64,000 nucleotides of DNA, from positions 1-64,000 of the forward strand of contig CABJFQ010000001.1 in assembly GCA_902364975.1 (NCBI GenBank), in the 5' to 3' direction. Source of the DNA: Coriobacteriaceae bacterium. Lineage in GTDB: Bacteria; Actinomycetota; Coriobacteriia; Coriobacteriales; Coriobacteriaceae. The position numbers and the translations under genes were made by a program. The notes beneath the pieces are model-generated. The model had not been told where the DNA came from, searched no databases, and saw only the letters and a list, made by a program, of their open reading frames with translations. Shown one piece after another: positions 44,735 to 52,756 of this stretch (positions are counted from its first letter, which is position 1; each line of letters starts with the position of its first letter).

Positions 44735-45757
44735 CTAGCGCGAGGTCGAAGCGCGGTGTTCGATGTGGCCGGGGACCTCGATGCGCTTGGGGGCGAGCCT
44801 TGCGGCCTCGCCCACCGTAGTGGTAACGACATCGATGCGCTCGGACAGACGCTCGACTACGCGCTCGGCAATGGTGAGGGTGTCCTGCGCGGCCGTGGTC
44901 ACACCGCCAAAGAGCACATGGTTCCAGGGGTAATCGTCAAACGTCGCGATCTTGAGACCCGCCGGCAGCGAGGGGCCAAGCTGCGCCAGCGCCTCGGTCA
45001 GACGCAAAAAGACCAAGCCGTTGACGGCAATAAGGCCGAGTTTTTTGCCTGCGTTGCCGCGAATAGTCTCGTCCAGGCGGCCGACGCCCGTGGCGCCGCC
45101 GTCGGCCAGGGTGACGACCTCGCCCGCAAGGTCGCGGCGCGAGAGCTCGTCGGCAAAGGCCTCGGCGCGCTCGCGACGCACGGGGCTGTCGTCGCTTGCC
45201 TCGGTAAGTAGGCACAGGCGCTCGCTGCCGGCAGCGGTCAAGGCGTCTACCAGGCCGGCGACCAGCTCACGGTTGTTGGAGGTCACCAGATCGATGCCAC
45301 CATCGGCAACGTCGCGGTCGAGTAACACAACGGGTAGGCGTCCCGCGGCCGCGGCGATTGCCTCGTCGTTGCCGCCACAGGTGTTGACGACCAGGCCGTC
45401 CACGCCGGCATCGATAAGTCTGGTGAGCGACTCTGCCTCCTTGGCGGGGTCGTTGCCGCTAATGGCCGTCATGAGCGAGCAGCCGCGCGCGGCGGCGCTG
45501 GCGGAAAGCCCTTCGAGCATGGCGCTGGAGAACGGGTTGGCGATGTCGGCCAGAATCACGCCGATGAGGTTGGTGCGCGAGCTGCGCAGATTGCGTGCGG
45601 CGGCACGTGGGCGATAGCCGGTGCGCTCGATAACCGCCGCGATGCGGGCGCGGGTCTCCTCGGTCATCTGCCCGGGGCGGTTATTGAGATAGCGCGAGAC
45701 CGTGGCCGGGCTCACGCCCGCCGCGGCGGCAATGTCCTTGATTCTCATCTGCGCCAT
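44735..45757 (-). CDS. LacI-family transcriptional regulator (KdgR-like)
   Basis: A 340-aa repressor. The N-terminal HTH is typical: MRIKDIAAAAGVSPATVSRYLNN, with the hinge GYRPRAAARNLRSSRT, both abbreviated. The remainder is a periplasmic-binding-type sensor (LIGVILADIANPFSSAMLEG onward). It starts at an ATG with a weak ACGGGG. It is divergent from kdgK and kdgA, and LacI-type half sites lie between, so the ligand is probably 2-keto-3-deoxygluconate or a related uronate product. That assignment rests on context. Confidence 0.82.
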   Translation of the reverse strand: MAQMRIKDIAAAAGVSPATVSRYLNNRPGQMTEETRARIAAVIERTGYRPRAAARNLRSSRTNLIGVILADIANPFSSAMLEGLSASAAARGCSLMTAISGNDPAKEAESLTRLIDAGVDGLVVNTCGGNDEAIAAAAGRLPVVLLDRDVADGGIDLVTSNNRELVAGLVDALTAAGSERLCLLTEASDDSPVRRERAEAFADELSRRDLAGEVVTLADGGATGVGRLDETIRGNAGKKLGLIAVNGLVFLRLTEALAQLGPSLPAGLKIATFDDYPWNHVLFGGVTTAAQDTLTIAERVVERLSERIDVVTTTVGEAARLAPKRIEVPGHIEHRASTSR

Positions 45758-45859
45758 AGCGCACCCCGTTTCCCAATTGTCGGCGGTCTGAGCCATTTTA
45801 GGCATTTTTTAAAAATCTCGGTTGCAAAACGCTGTAGGTGAGTATACTACAACTCGAAA

Positions 45860-45887
45860 CGAAACCGATTTCGTAAACCGATTTCGG
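45860..45887. promoter_or_regulatory. tandem LacI-type operators upstream of kdgK
   Basis: CGAAACCGATTTCG (45860-45873) and GTAAACCGATTTCGG (45873-45887) are overlapping near-palindromes of the LacI/GalR type. They lie in the lacI-kdgK divergent interval. Likely bound by the neighbouring LacI protein. Confidence 0.6.
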
Positions 45888-45890
45888 CGA

Positions 45891-45948
45891 GCGTTGGCAC
45901 GGAGGTGCAAAGATGCACCCTACCGTCTTGGCACCTCCGTGCCAACGC
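45891..45948 (+). promoter_or_regulatory. leader hairpin with competing structure upstream of kdgK
   Basis: GCGTTGGCACGGAGGTGC (45891-45908) is perfectly complementary to 45931-45948. A shorter alternative stem, GGTGCA/TGCACC (45904-45909, 45914-45919), uses part of the same arm. The GGAGG of the leader ORF lies in the left arm, so the long hairpin would hide it. Confidence 0.55.
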
Positions 45949-45999
45949 CATATCAAAGGTGTACGCACGAGCAAGAAGGAGCTGCGCGACCATGGGTAA
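45913..45999 (+). CDS. putative leader peptide of kdgK
   Basis: A 28-codon ORF (MHPTVLAPPCQRH...) with GGAGG 7 bases before its ATG. Its stop TAA overlaps the kdgK start by 8 bases (the kdgK ATG is at 45992), and the kdgK ribosome site AAGGAG lies inside it. The arrangement suggests translational coupling. The peptide itself is not recognised, so it could be a chance frame. Confidence 0.4.
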   Translation: MHPTVLAPPCQRHIKGVRTSKKELRDHG

Positions 46000-47026
46000 A
46001 ACGGTTCTTACCTTCGGCGAGATCATGATGAGGCTCTCGCCCAAAGATCACTTGCGCATTGAACAGGCCACCGAGTTTGACGTTCGCTACGGCGGCGCCG
46101 AGGCCAACACCGCGCTTTCCCTGGCCTATCAGGGCGACAAGGCCGCTTACGTCTCCGTTGTTCCGGCCAACCGCCTGGGCGAGTGCGCCCTTCGCTCGCT
46201 GAAGGCTTACGGCGTCGACACCACGCGCGTCGTGCGCCAGGGCGACCGTCTTGGCTCCTATGTGTTTGAGGTTGGCGCCTCGCAGCGCGGCAACGGCTGC
46301 GTCTACGACCGCAAGTATTCCGCCATCAACATGGCCAAGCGCGACGTCTTTGATTGGGACGAAATCCTCAAGGGCGTCGATGTCTTCTACTTCTCTGGCG
46401 TGACTCCCGCCGTGTCCGACGAGATGGCCGCTGCCTGCAAGGATGCCCTCACCGCTTGCCGCGCCAAGGGCATCACCACCGTGTGCGACGTGAACTATCG
46501 CGGCAAGATGTGGTCGCCCGAGAAGTCGCAGGCAACCATGAAGGAGCTCCTGCCACTCGTCGACATCTGCATCGCCAACGACGAGGACGCACCCGCCGGC
46601 CTTGGTATGACCTGCGTCTCCGGCTCCCTTGCCCACGGAATCGAGGAGCGCGACACCTACGTCGAGATGGCCCGTCAGATCTGCGCCGAGTACGGTTGCA
46701 AGAAGGTCGCCTCGGTCGTCCGCAACATCTCCTGCGTCGAGCGCTCCATCTGGATGGGCATGCTCTTTGACGCCGAGAGCGGCGAGCACTGGTTCTCCCC
46801 TGCTCACGACGTGCATGTGCTCGAGGGCGTTGCCGCCGGCGACGCTTTCAACGCCGGCCTCGTCCATGCCCTCATCAACGACTTTGACCCGCAGGACGCC
46901 GTCAACTACGCCATCGCGGCCTCGATCCTCAAGCTCACCATCAAGGGCGATTCCAATCTGGTGACCGCCGACGAGATCGCCGCTGTGGCCAACGCCGCCG
47001 ACGGTGGCACCCGCGTCGCCCGTTAA
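45992..47026 (+). CDS. kdgK: 2-keto-3-deoxygluconate kinase (PfkB family)
   Basis: Phosphorylates KDG to KDPG in uronate catabolism. The 344-aa protein starts MGKTVLTFGEIMMRLSP and contains the ribokinase-type substrate segment FDVRYGGAEANTALSLAYQG (abbreviated) and the C-terminal ATP/anion-hole motif AAGDAFNAGL with its catalytic Asp. The start is fixed by AAGGAG and the family N-terminus. Together with the KDPG aldolase 255 bases downstream and the divergent LacI gene it forms a KDG-use unit. Confidence 0.9.
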   Translation: MGKTVLTFGEIMMRLSPKDHLRIEQATEFDVRYGGAEANTALSLAYQGDKAAYVSVVPANRLGECALRSLKAYGVDTTRVVRQGDRLGSYVFEVGASQRGNGCVYDRKYSAINMAKRDVFDWDEILKGVDVFYFSGVTPAVSDEMAAACKDALTACRAKGITTVCDVNYRGKMWSPEKSQATMKELLPLVDICIANDEDAPAGLGMTCVSGSLAHGIEERDTYVEMARQICAEYGCKKVASVVRNISCVERSIWMGMLFDAESGEHWFSPAHDVHVLEGVAAGDAFNAGLVHALINDFDPQDAVNYAIAASILKLTIKGDSNLVTADEIAAVANAADGGTRVAR

Positions 47027-47281
47027 TTCGTTCCCCATTCCGCGGACTGCAGCTTTCCATACCCATACCTCTGCAGCCCGCTCCCCGATTCCTCCGGCCA
47101 GGTAGAACCACTTAGTCCCATTCCGGTTTTGTCTGGCATTCCTTCACGACTGGCCTCGTAGCCGGTTCCGAAATTGCTTGAACCCCAAGCAGTGCCTCCG
47201 ATAACCAATCCGGAACCGGCTCATGGCCAATCTTCTTTGGCAATCACGCGCCCGTGCGCGCCTCACATCGAAAGGAACACC

Positions 47282-47923
47282 ATGTTCGATCAGTTCTACA
47301 CCACGCTTGAATCCCTGGGCATCGTGCCGGTCGTCGTGCTCGACAAGGTCGAGGACGCCGCTCCGCTCGCTCACGCCCTTATGGCAGCTGGTATGAAGTC
47401 CGCCGAGGTCACCTTCCGCACCGCCTGCGCCGCCGAGTGCATCACCGCTATGGCCGCCGCCGAGCCCGAGATGTGCGTTGGCGCCGGCACCGTCCTGACC
47501 GTCGAGCAGGTTGAGCAGGCCCGCGCCGCCGGCGCCAAGTTCATCGTCTCCCCGGGTTACAACGAGGACGTCGTGAAGCACTGCATCGACATCGACCTGC
47601 CCGTCCTCCCCGGCACCGTGACCCCCTCCGAGGTCACCGCCGCCGAGAACCTCGGCCTCAAGGTCACCAAGTTCTTCCCCGCGGCCCAGTATGGCGGCCT
47701 GAACACCATCAAGGCCCTCGCCGCTCCGTTTGTCGGCCATCGCTTTATGCCCACCGGCGGCGTGAGCACCGCCAACGTCGAGGAGTACCTGAGCTCCAGC
47801 GCCATCATCGCCTGCGGTGGCACCTGGATGGTCAAGCCGGCCCTGTTCGCCGACGGCGACTTCTCCAAGGTCGAGCAGATCGCCCGCGAGGCCATGGACG
47901 TCGTCAAGAAGGTCCGCGGCTAA
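47282..47923 (+). CDS. kdgA: KDPG/KHG aldolase
   Basis: Splits 2-keto-3-deoxy-6-phosphogluconate to pyruvate and glyceraldehyde-3-phosphate. The class I aldolase motifs are visible: catalytic Glu42 in KSAEVTFRT, GAGTVLT, and the Schiff-base Lys in KVTKFFPAAQYGG. A late GGVSTANVEEYL matches the phosphate site. The 213 aa are typical. AAAGGA precedes the ATG. It is downstream of kdgK on the same strand, completing KDG breakdown. Confidence 0.94.
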   Translation: MFDQFYTTLESLGIVPVVVLDKVEDAAPLAHALMAAGMKSAEVTFRTACAAECITAMAAAEPEMCVGAGTVLTVEQVEQARAAGAKFIVSPGYNEDVVKHCIDIDLPVLPGTVTPSEVTAAENLGLKVTKFFPAAQYGGLNTIKALAAPFVGHRFMPTGGVSTANVEEYLSSSAIIACGGTWMVKPALFADGDFSKVEQIAREAMDVVKKVRG

Positions 47924-47996
47924 CCCTGCCGCCTGAGACGGGGTGAAATGGTGGATTTTCTGCTTGACTTCCCCGCTTGACTCGCTCTCTATCGTG

Positions 47997-48024
47997 GGGG
48001 CGCGACCGAGGCCGCGCCCCTTTA
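47997..48024 (+). terminator. terminator of kdgA
   Basis: GGGGCGCG/CGCGCCCC stem with an 8-base loop, followed by TTTAAAA. It lies about 75 bases beyond the stop. Confidence 0.7.
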
Positions 48025-48027
48025 AAA

Positions 48028-48120
48028 CGGCTCGGGTGCGCGCCGTTTCCGTCACGGACAAGAACCGAAACCGTCTTGTATGCTGATAGAACGTGACGGA
48101 AGCGACACGCACCCGAGCCG
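48028..48120. repeat. long nested palindrome downstream of kdgA
   Basis: Outer arms CGGCTCGGGTGCG (48028-48040) and complement (48108-48120), an inner TTCCGTCACG/CGTGACGGAA pair, and an ACAAG/CTTGT hairpin in the centre. The architecture is like 14200-14330 and 52570-52679 but the sequences differ. Confidence 0.65.
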
Positions 48121-48187
48121 CTTTGTTTATGCGGCTGGCAGGCGCACTCAACTAAGCCACTTCGACAAAAGCCATGTCACCCAAACA

Positions 48188-48251
48188 GCTGCGGCGCCGT
48201 CTGGAGGAATGGATCCTTGCTTCCGATCTTTCCCCCAAGCGGCGCCGCAGC
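48188..48251 (+). promoter_or_regulatory. leader hairpin before the membrane-protein gene
   Basis: A 12-bp perfect inverted repeat, GCTGCGGCGCCG (48188-48199) and CGGCGCCGCAGC (48240-48251), followed by CTTT. It lies about 40 bases before the start codon and could act as an attenuator. Confidence 0.45.
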
Positions 48252-48291
48252 CTTTACTGCATCTCCCAAATTCCGAAAGGAAGGTCACGAC

Positions 48292-48969
48292 ATGCGGCCG
48301 CTCATCGTAATGAATGGCGAGAATATAGATTGGTTCCACACAGTCATCAGGATGCTCATGTATCTTGCCGGCGTTGCCATCTTGGCACTCGGCATGAGTC
48401 TCCAGACGGCATCCGGCTTGGGAGTCGCTGCGCTCACGTGCTTTGCCACAACCCTATCCATGCTCACCGGCAAGACACTCGGCTTTTGGATCACTGCTAC
48501 CTATGTCGCCTACATCCTGGCGCAATTGGCCATCTTGCGACGCGAGTTCCAGCCGCGCATTTTGCTCGAGCTGTGCTTCTCGACGCTCATCGGCGGCTTC
48601 ACCGATTTCTTCATGGCGGTCAACCCACTGCATCCCACGGCACTCCCCGCACAGGTTGCGACCATGCTGCTCTCCCTCGCTGTCACCGCATTTGGCGTAA
48701 GTCTCGTCGTCAACATGGGCGTTGTCCCCAACGCGCCCGACGGCTTGGTGCAGGTCATTGCCGAAAAGCTTAAACGCCGCTTTGGCGACGTAAAAGTCGT
48801 GTTCGACTGCTCACATGTCGCCGTGTCCCTCATTCTGTCGCTCGCGCTCATGCACAACCTAGGCGGCTTTGGCGTGACCACAGCCATCTCGGCGCTGTTC
48901 TTGGGCCACGTCATCAACGTCGCCAACAAGCTCTTCGCCCAGCACTTTATCCGCGCGGCATTCGGATAA
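48292..48969 (+). CDS. YczE/YitT-like integral membrane protein
   Basis: A 225-aa protein with about five to six hydrophobic segments, starting MRPLIVMNGENIDWFHTV. The motif LALGMSLQTASGLGVAALTCF and later LVVNMGVVPNAPDGLVQVI fit the YczE/YitT group of bacterial membrane proteins of unknown function, which often show the G(M/V)xPxxP(D/S)GL loop. The start has GAAAGGAAGG ahead of it. Transport of a small anion or sugar derivative is conceivable; nothing in the sequence proves it. Confidence 0.7.
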   Translation: MRPLIVMNGENIDWFHTVIRMLMYLAGVAILALGMSLQTASGLGVAALTCFATTLSMLTGKTLGFWITATYVAYILAQLAILRREFQPRILLELCFSTLIGGFTDFFMAVNPLHPTALPAQVATMLLSLAVTAFGVSLVVNMGVVPNAPDGLVQVIAEKLKRRFGDVKVVFDCSHVAVSLILSLALMHNLGGFGVTTAISALFLGHVINVANKLFAQHFIRAAFG

Positions 48970-48999
48970 TAGCACCACCGTAAGAACCCGCGAACAGCG

Positions 49000-49046
49000 C
49001 TATACGTTGCTATATCTCACTAACGTTGCTATATCTTGCTATAAAT
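49000..49046. repeat. short direct repeats after the membrane-protein gene
   Basis: Two copies of ACGTTGCTATATCT-like sequence plus further TGCTATA half units in about 47 bases. Role unknown; possibly a decayed binding array. Confidence 0.45.
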
Positions 49047-49072
49047 CTACCGCTGCCAGCCAACATACAACA

Positions 49073-49102
49073 GGCCCCAAGCGGGCAAAGGCTTGGGGCC
49101 TG
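49073..49102 (-). terminator. terminator of the AlbA-domain regulator gene
   Basis: AGGCCCCAAGC/GCTTGGGGCCT, an 11-bp stem with an 8-base loop, then GTCTTG; it lies 24 bases beyond the stop. Confidence 0.7.
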
Positions 49103-49125
49103 TCTTGCAATATGGTTCTTTTGGC

Positions 49126-50379
49126 CTATGCGCGCTCGTATTTCGTGGAACGCCCAGTCCCCCGCTTTACAACCGCTTTCCGCCCAATCAGTGATTCAAG
49201 CGCCGTCAACGCACGCGCGCGGCTCAACCCCGTCTGCTGCTCAATCTCGCCCCGCGACATTATTCGTCCGACCGACAAAGCCTTGAGAACCTGGGCCTCT
49301 TCCTCAGACCCCTCAAAGGCATCGATAACGGGCAATGTGACGGTCACCATGCCGCCGCGAACATCAAATACCGGTCGGCTTAAAGAATCTCGATACGCAC
49401 GCCTGATTCGCGCGATTCCCGTGCCAAATTTCTCGATGTAATCCAGCTTTAAAAAGACCTCGGCGACAATTGGGTTTCTGAGCACGGATATCTGCCCATA
49501 CAGGTATTGTTCCGTCGTCAAACCGGCGGGCAGCGATCCGGGCGAAGTGACAACGACGCGATCGTCGTACAGGGCAATTTGAACATTCGCTCGAACGTCC
49601 CACGTCCGATGCACCAAAGCGTTTGCAACGGCTTCGCGAAACGCCTCGAGAGGAATTCGATCAGTTTGGACGCGTTCCATCCCTTCGATACGTTCATAAC
49701 GGTAGTAGCGTGCAAACATAGCCACCGCCCTGTCCACCTGTTCAATGGCGGATACATTTGTCGCCGACTCACGATCCAAGATCACATCCTCGGTATCACC
49801 AAAACGGACGCAGTCGATGCCAGGAAAATCATTCTTATCCGCCAAAATCGCCGCAGCGTTGGTATAGCCGACCTTGCCGAGCAAGCGAAGCGTGCGCATA
49901 ATATCCGACGTTAGCTCAGATATGCCGAGATGTTCGACACACTTTTGTTCGAGCGTGCAAAAACTCAAGTCCTGGCAAGTCGACGCGAGCGCGTCGAACG
50001 TTACGTTGCTGCCTTCGAGCGTCAACCTGCCATACTCAAACCGGTCGACCTCCACCGTTGCCGAATCGTTTCGCCTGTAGGCCTTTCCCTTGCTTCGATA
50101 GGGTTTGTCCTGTCCCTCATAAACCGTAAGGATTACGGTCCCGTGTTTCTCATCGGGCTCGAGCGTGTAACGGGGAGCGGGATCCAAGCTGTCATTAATC
50201 ATGTTCTCAATGCGGAGACACTCTGCGACCGGATCTGCAAGGCCGACAGCCACGCCCTCGTCATCAACGCCAAACTCAATCTTGCCCGTCCCGTAGTTTG
50301 CATAAGCGCTAACCGTTTTAAGAAACGTCGGCGTAACGCTTTCCTTGTATTCGACTGTAGGGCTCTCTCTAACAACCAT
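49126..50379 (-). CDS. Schlafen/AlbA-type ATP-binding transcriptional regulator
   Basis: A 417-aa protein. The N-terminal AlbA_2 domain shows VEYKES, KTVSAYANYGTGKIEFGVDDEG (in parts) and RRNDSATVE. A GHKL-type ATPase-like segment follows with FREAVANALVHRTWD and FGTGIARIRRAY, and a winged helix ends the protein (MSRGEIEQQTGLSRARALTALESL). The ATG at 50379 with AGAGG is chosen; an ATG 27 bases upstream would leave almost no leader after the TATAAT box. Target genes unknown; autoregulation is suggested by upstream palindromes. Confidence 0.78.
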   Translation of the reverse strand: MVVRESPTVEYKESVTPTFLKTVSAYANYGTGKIEFGVDDEGVAVGLADPVAECLRIENMINDSLDPAPRYTLEPDEKHGTVILTVYEGQDKPYRSKGKAYRRNDSATVEVDRFEYGRLTLEGSNVTFDALASTCQDLSFCTLEQKCVEHLGISELTSDIMRTLRLLGKVGYTNAAAILADKNDFPGIDCVRFGDTEDVILDRESATNVSAIEQVDRAVAMFARYYRYERIEGMERVQTDRIPLEAFREAVANALVHRTWDVRANVQIALYDDRVVVTSPGSLPAGLTTEQYLYGQISVLRNPIVAEVFLKLDYIEKFGTGIARIRRAYRDSLSRPVFDVRGGMVTVTLPVIDAFEGSEEEAQVLKALSVGRIMSRGEIEQQTGLSRARALTALESLIGRKAVVKRGTGRSTKYERA

Positions 50380-50416
50380 ACGCCCAGCCTCTTCGTTTCG
50401 TACCATTCATGACCGT

Positions 50417-50475
50417 ATTATAAGACGAAAACCGTTTTCGTACAGATTAATAGAAGACGAAAACGGTTTTCGTCT
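50417..50475 (-). promoter_or_regulatory. promoter with two palindromic operators
   Basis: TATAAT on the minus strand (50417-50422) is followed upstream by GACGAAAACCGTTTTCG (from 50424) and, 30 bases on, by AGACGAAAACGGTTTTCGTCT minus its last base (50455-50474). Each is nearly perfectly symmetrical. The first fills the spacer between -10 and -35, which suits repression. Function inferred. Confidence 0.6.
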
Positions 50476-50666
50476 TGATTTGCGTCCGAAATGAGAATGG
50501 AAACTGCGCTTTCGTACGCTTATTACCAAACGCAAACTATTTTCGTTCGGCAATACGTCAACAATCCGGACGAAAAAGGCCCCGAGCTCGTGAGTGAACT
50601 GGGGGCGTCTGCACCACCTGGGCAGCACAACAACCCCTATTTCATCGCGACTTATGGGGGAAACGA

Positions 50667-51359
50667 TTAGATGGCCGAGTCTTTGGACAGCTCAAAATAG
50701 TCGGGATGCAGGGCGATAACCGGGCCCTGCTCCTCGGGCATCAGGTGCAGGTGCGTCTCTGCCAGATAGCTCGCCGCGTCGGTATCGCCCCTCTTAATGG
50801 CCTCGAGAATCCGGCGATGCTGCCGACGAATCGGCTCCCAATCCAGATCCTGCGACACCATACGCAACCAGTTGTATCGCTCAAAATGCGTGTTGACGCT
50901 CTTCATCCAATCCCACAACATGTGACGGCCAGCAATCACGAAACACGTCTCATGGAACAGGTTATCCAGGTCGAAAAAGCGACGCGTTTCGCTATGGTCG
51001 AGCGACTCGGACTCGGCAAGAATCTGCTCGAGCCGATGCTTTTGCTCGGGTGAAGCGGCCGAACAGCATTTTATGAGTACGCTTCTTTCGAGTTTCTCGC
51101 GCAAGAAACAGGCATTCTCGGCGTGTTCCATGCTGATCTTAGAGACGTAGGTGCCGCTCTTGGGACGCGTTTCCACCAGCTCTTGCTCGCGCAGGCGCAC
51201 AAAGGACTCGCGAATGGGCGTGCGTCCGATCCCCGTCTCCTTTTCCAGACCAATCGCCGAAAGGCGTGTGCCGGGCTTGAGCTCGGCATAGATGATCTTG
51301 GAGCGCAGTGCGTTGTATGCCTGATCTTGCAGGCTCTGATAATGCTGGTGTTGTTCCAT
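50667..51359 (-). CDS. GntR-family (FadR subfamily) regulator
   Basis: A 230-aa repressor with an N-terminal winged helix (YNALRSKIIYAELKPGTRLSAIGL and GIGRTPIRESFVRLREQELV, each in part) and a C-terminal all-helical FCD ligand domain (about 85-220, with DNLFHETCFV and His-rich metal-site residues in VNTHFERYN and RQHRRILEAI). It is divergent from the kduD-like gene. TGAACGTT motifs between them and near the GH105 gene suggest it controls pectin use. Effector probably a uronate or its keto-deoxy product. Confidence 0.83.
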   Translation of the reverse strand: MEQHQHYQSLQDQAYNALRSKIIYAELKPGTRLSAIGLEKETGIGRTPIRESFVRLREQELVETRPKSGTYVSKISMEHAENACFLREKLERSVLIKCCSAASPEQKHRLEQILAESESLDHSETRRFFDLDNLFHETCFVIAGRHMLWDWMKSVNTHFERYNWLRMVSQDLDWEPIRRQHRRILEAIKRGDTDAASYLAETHLHLMPEEQGPVIALHPDYFELSKDSAI

Positions 51360-51746
51360 AAAGCCCTCGAATGAAGCTCACGGTTTGTCGAATATCACCA
51401 CGTAATACTATCGCATCCCGCGGCGCTCCCCGCACAGGTTATGAGCATGTCGCCTCCCCTTCGAGCCGCAGATGGCAAGCATGGCCACAAAGCGCGCAAG
51501 CCCACCGCGGCACACGATGCGATGTGTTTGCACCTGCCCTACAACCGCAACATGATTGCGGAGAGTGCACAGGCACAGAGCGAATGGCGGGCATCGCGAC
51601 AATCGGCCACAACCGTTCGCCTTTTAAAAGTGAACGTTCACCTGATTCTAGGAAAAGCTGCGAGTAAATTCCTCTGCTTCTCCTATACTGAGCTTGTATT
51701 AGAAGTAGGACTCATAAAGATGAACGTTTCTTTAGGAAGGATTGCT
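51360..51746. other. divergent control region between gntR and kduD
   Basis: A 387-base interval without a supported gene. It holds a perfect palindrome GTGAACGTTCAC at 51630-51641 and a second TGAACGTTTC at 51721-51730, both on the kduD side. Confidence 0.55.
51630..51641. promoter_or_regulatory. putative GntR operator upstream of kduD
   Basis: GTGAACGTTCAC is a perfect 12-base palindrome. Related sites occur at 51721-51730, 59191-59200 and 59232-59243, near the other pectin genes and few other places noticed in the window. Confidence 0.6.
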
Positions 51747-52556
51747 ATGTCTGATCTTATGGACAGCTTCCGCCTAGATGGCAAAGTCGCGCTCGTGACC
51801 GGTGCCACCTACGGTATTGGCATGGCCATTGCCGAGGCACTCGGTGAGGCCGGGGCCAAGATTGCCTTTAACGCCCGTCACGCCGACAAAGTCGCCGAGG
51901 CCGAAAAGCACTACCGTGAGCTGGGCTTTGATGCTCACGGCTATGTTGCCGACGTCACCGACGAGACCGTCGTCGCCGAGCTCATAGCCAAGATCGAGGC
52001 AGATTTTGGCACCACGCCCGACATCCTGGTCAACAACGCCGGCGTCATCCAGCGCACCCCGATGCTCGACATGAGTGCAGAGGACTTCCGCCGCGTCGTC
52101 GATATCGACCTCAACGCACCGTTTATCGTGTCCAAGGCCTGCCTGCCCGGCATGATCGCCAAGGGCCACGGCAAGATCATCAATATCTGCTCGATGATGA
52201 GCGAACTGGGTCGCGAGACCATCGCCGGCTATGCCGCCGCCAAGGGCGGACTCAAGATGCTCACCAAGAACATCTGCTCCGAGTTCGGCGAGGCCAACAT
52301 CCAGTGCAACGGCATTGGGCCCGGCTATATCGCCACGCCGCAAACCGCACCGCTGCGCGAGACGCAGCCCGACGGCAGCCGCCACCCATTTGACCAGTTC
52401 ATCATTGCCAAGACGCCGGCGGCCCGTTGGGGCACGCCCGAGGACCTGAAGGGTCCCGCTGTGTTCCTGGCTTCCGACGCATCGAACTTTGTCAACGGGC
52501 ACATTCTGTACGTCGATGGCGGCATCCTGGCCTACATCGGCAAGCAACCGCAGTAA
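51747..52556 (+). CDS. kduD: 2-keto-3-deoxygluconate 5-dehydrogenase (SDR family)
   Basis: Reduces 2,5-diketo-3-deoxygluconate (or 3-deoxy-D-glycero-2,5-hexodiulosonate) to KDG. The 269-aa protein has the nucleotide motif TGATYGIG (18-25), NNAG, and the catalytic Tyr-Lys in GYAAAKGG; the C-terminal PAARWGTPEDL and DGGILAYIG blocks match KduD. The ATG at 51747 has AGGAAGG. It is followed by an RpiB-type isomerase, as in DhuD-DhuI pairs. Generic gluconate 5-dehydrogenase is the main alternative. Confidence 0.83.
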   Translation: MSDLMDSFRLDGKVALVTGATYGIGMAIAEALGEAGAKIAFNARHADKVAEAEKHYRELGFDAHGYVADVTDETVVAELIAKIEADFGTTPDILVNNAGVIQRTPMLDMSAEDFRRVVDIDLNAPFIVSKACLPGMIAKGHGKIINICSMMSELGRETIAGYAAAKGGLKMLTKNICSEFGEANIQCNGIGPGYIATPQTAPLRETQPDGSRHPFDQFIIAKTPAARWGTPEDLKGPAVFLASDASNFVNGHILYVDGGILAYIGKQPQ

Positions 52557-52569
52557 GGAAACTGGGCGA

Positions 52570-52679
52570 GGCGGTCGGCAGTTAAGTCTGCTGCTCGGAC
52601 AGTCCTGCGCAAGACGGAAAGCACATTAAGTGCTTTCCTTTGCGTGCGGAACTCGCGACAGACTTAACTGTCGACCGCC
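52570..52679. repeat. long nested palindrome between kduD and the isomerase gene
   Basis: 21-bp arms (52570-52590 and 52659-52679) pair with one G-U type mismatch. The core is a GGAAAGCAC/GTGCTTTCC hairpin flanked by CGCAA/TTGCG. The whole ~110 nt would fold as one long structure inside the likely kduD-isomerase transcript. Confidence 0.7.
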
Positions 52680-52756
52680 CGCACAACGGCCCACTGCTCG
52701 AAGATGACGCGCACAACATATCTAAAACTAATAAATAAAGTGAAAGGTTAACCCCC

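Larger units (their letters stand above)
47924..48291. other. gene-free region with terminator and nested hairpins
   Basis: Contains the kdgA terminator, a long nested palindrome (48028-48120) and a leader hairpin (48188-48251) ahead of the YczE-like membrane protein. No coding potential was supported. Confidence 0.6.

Noticed and set aside
45895..45948. Simple terminator upstream of kdgK
   Set aside because: No T run follows the hairpin, and a leader ORF with a ribosome site is embedded in it.
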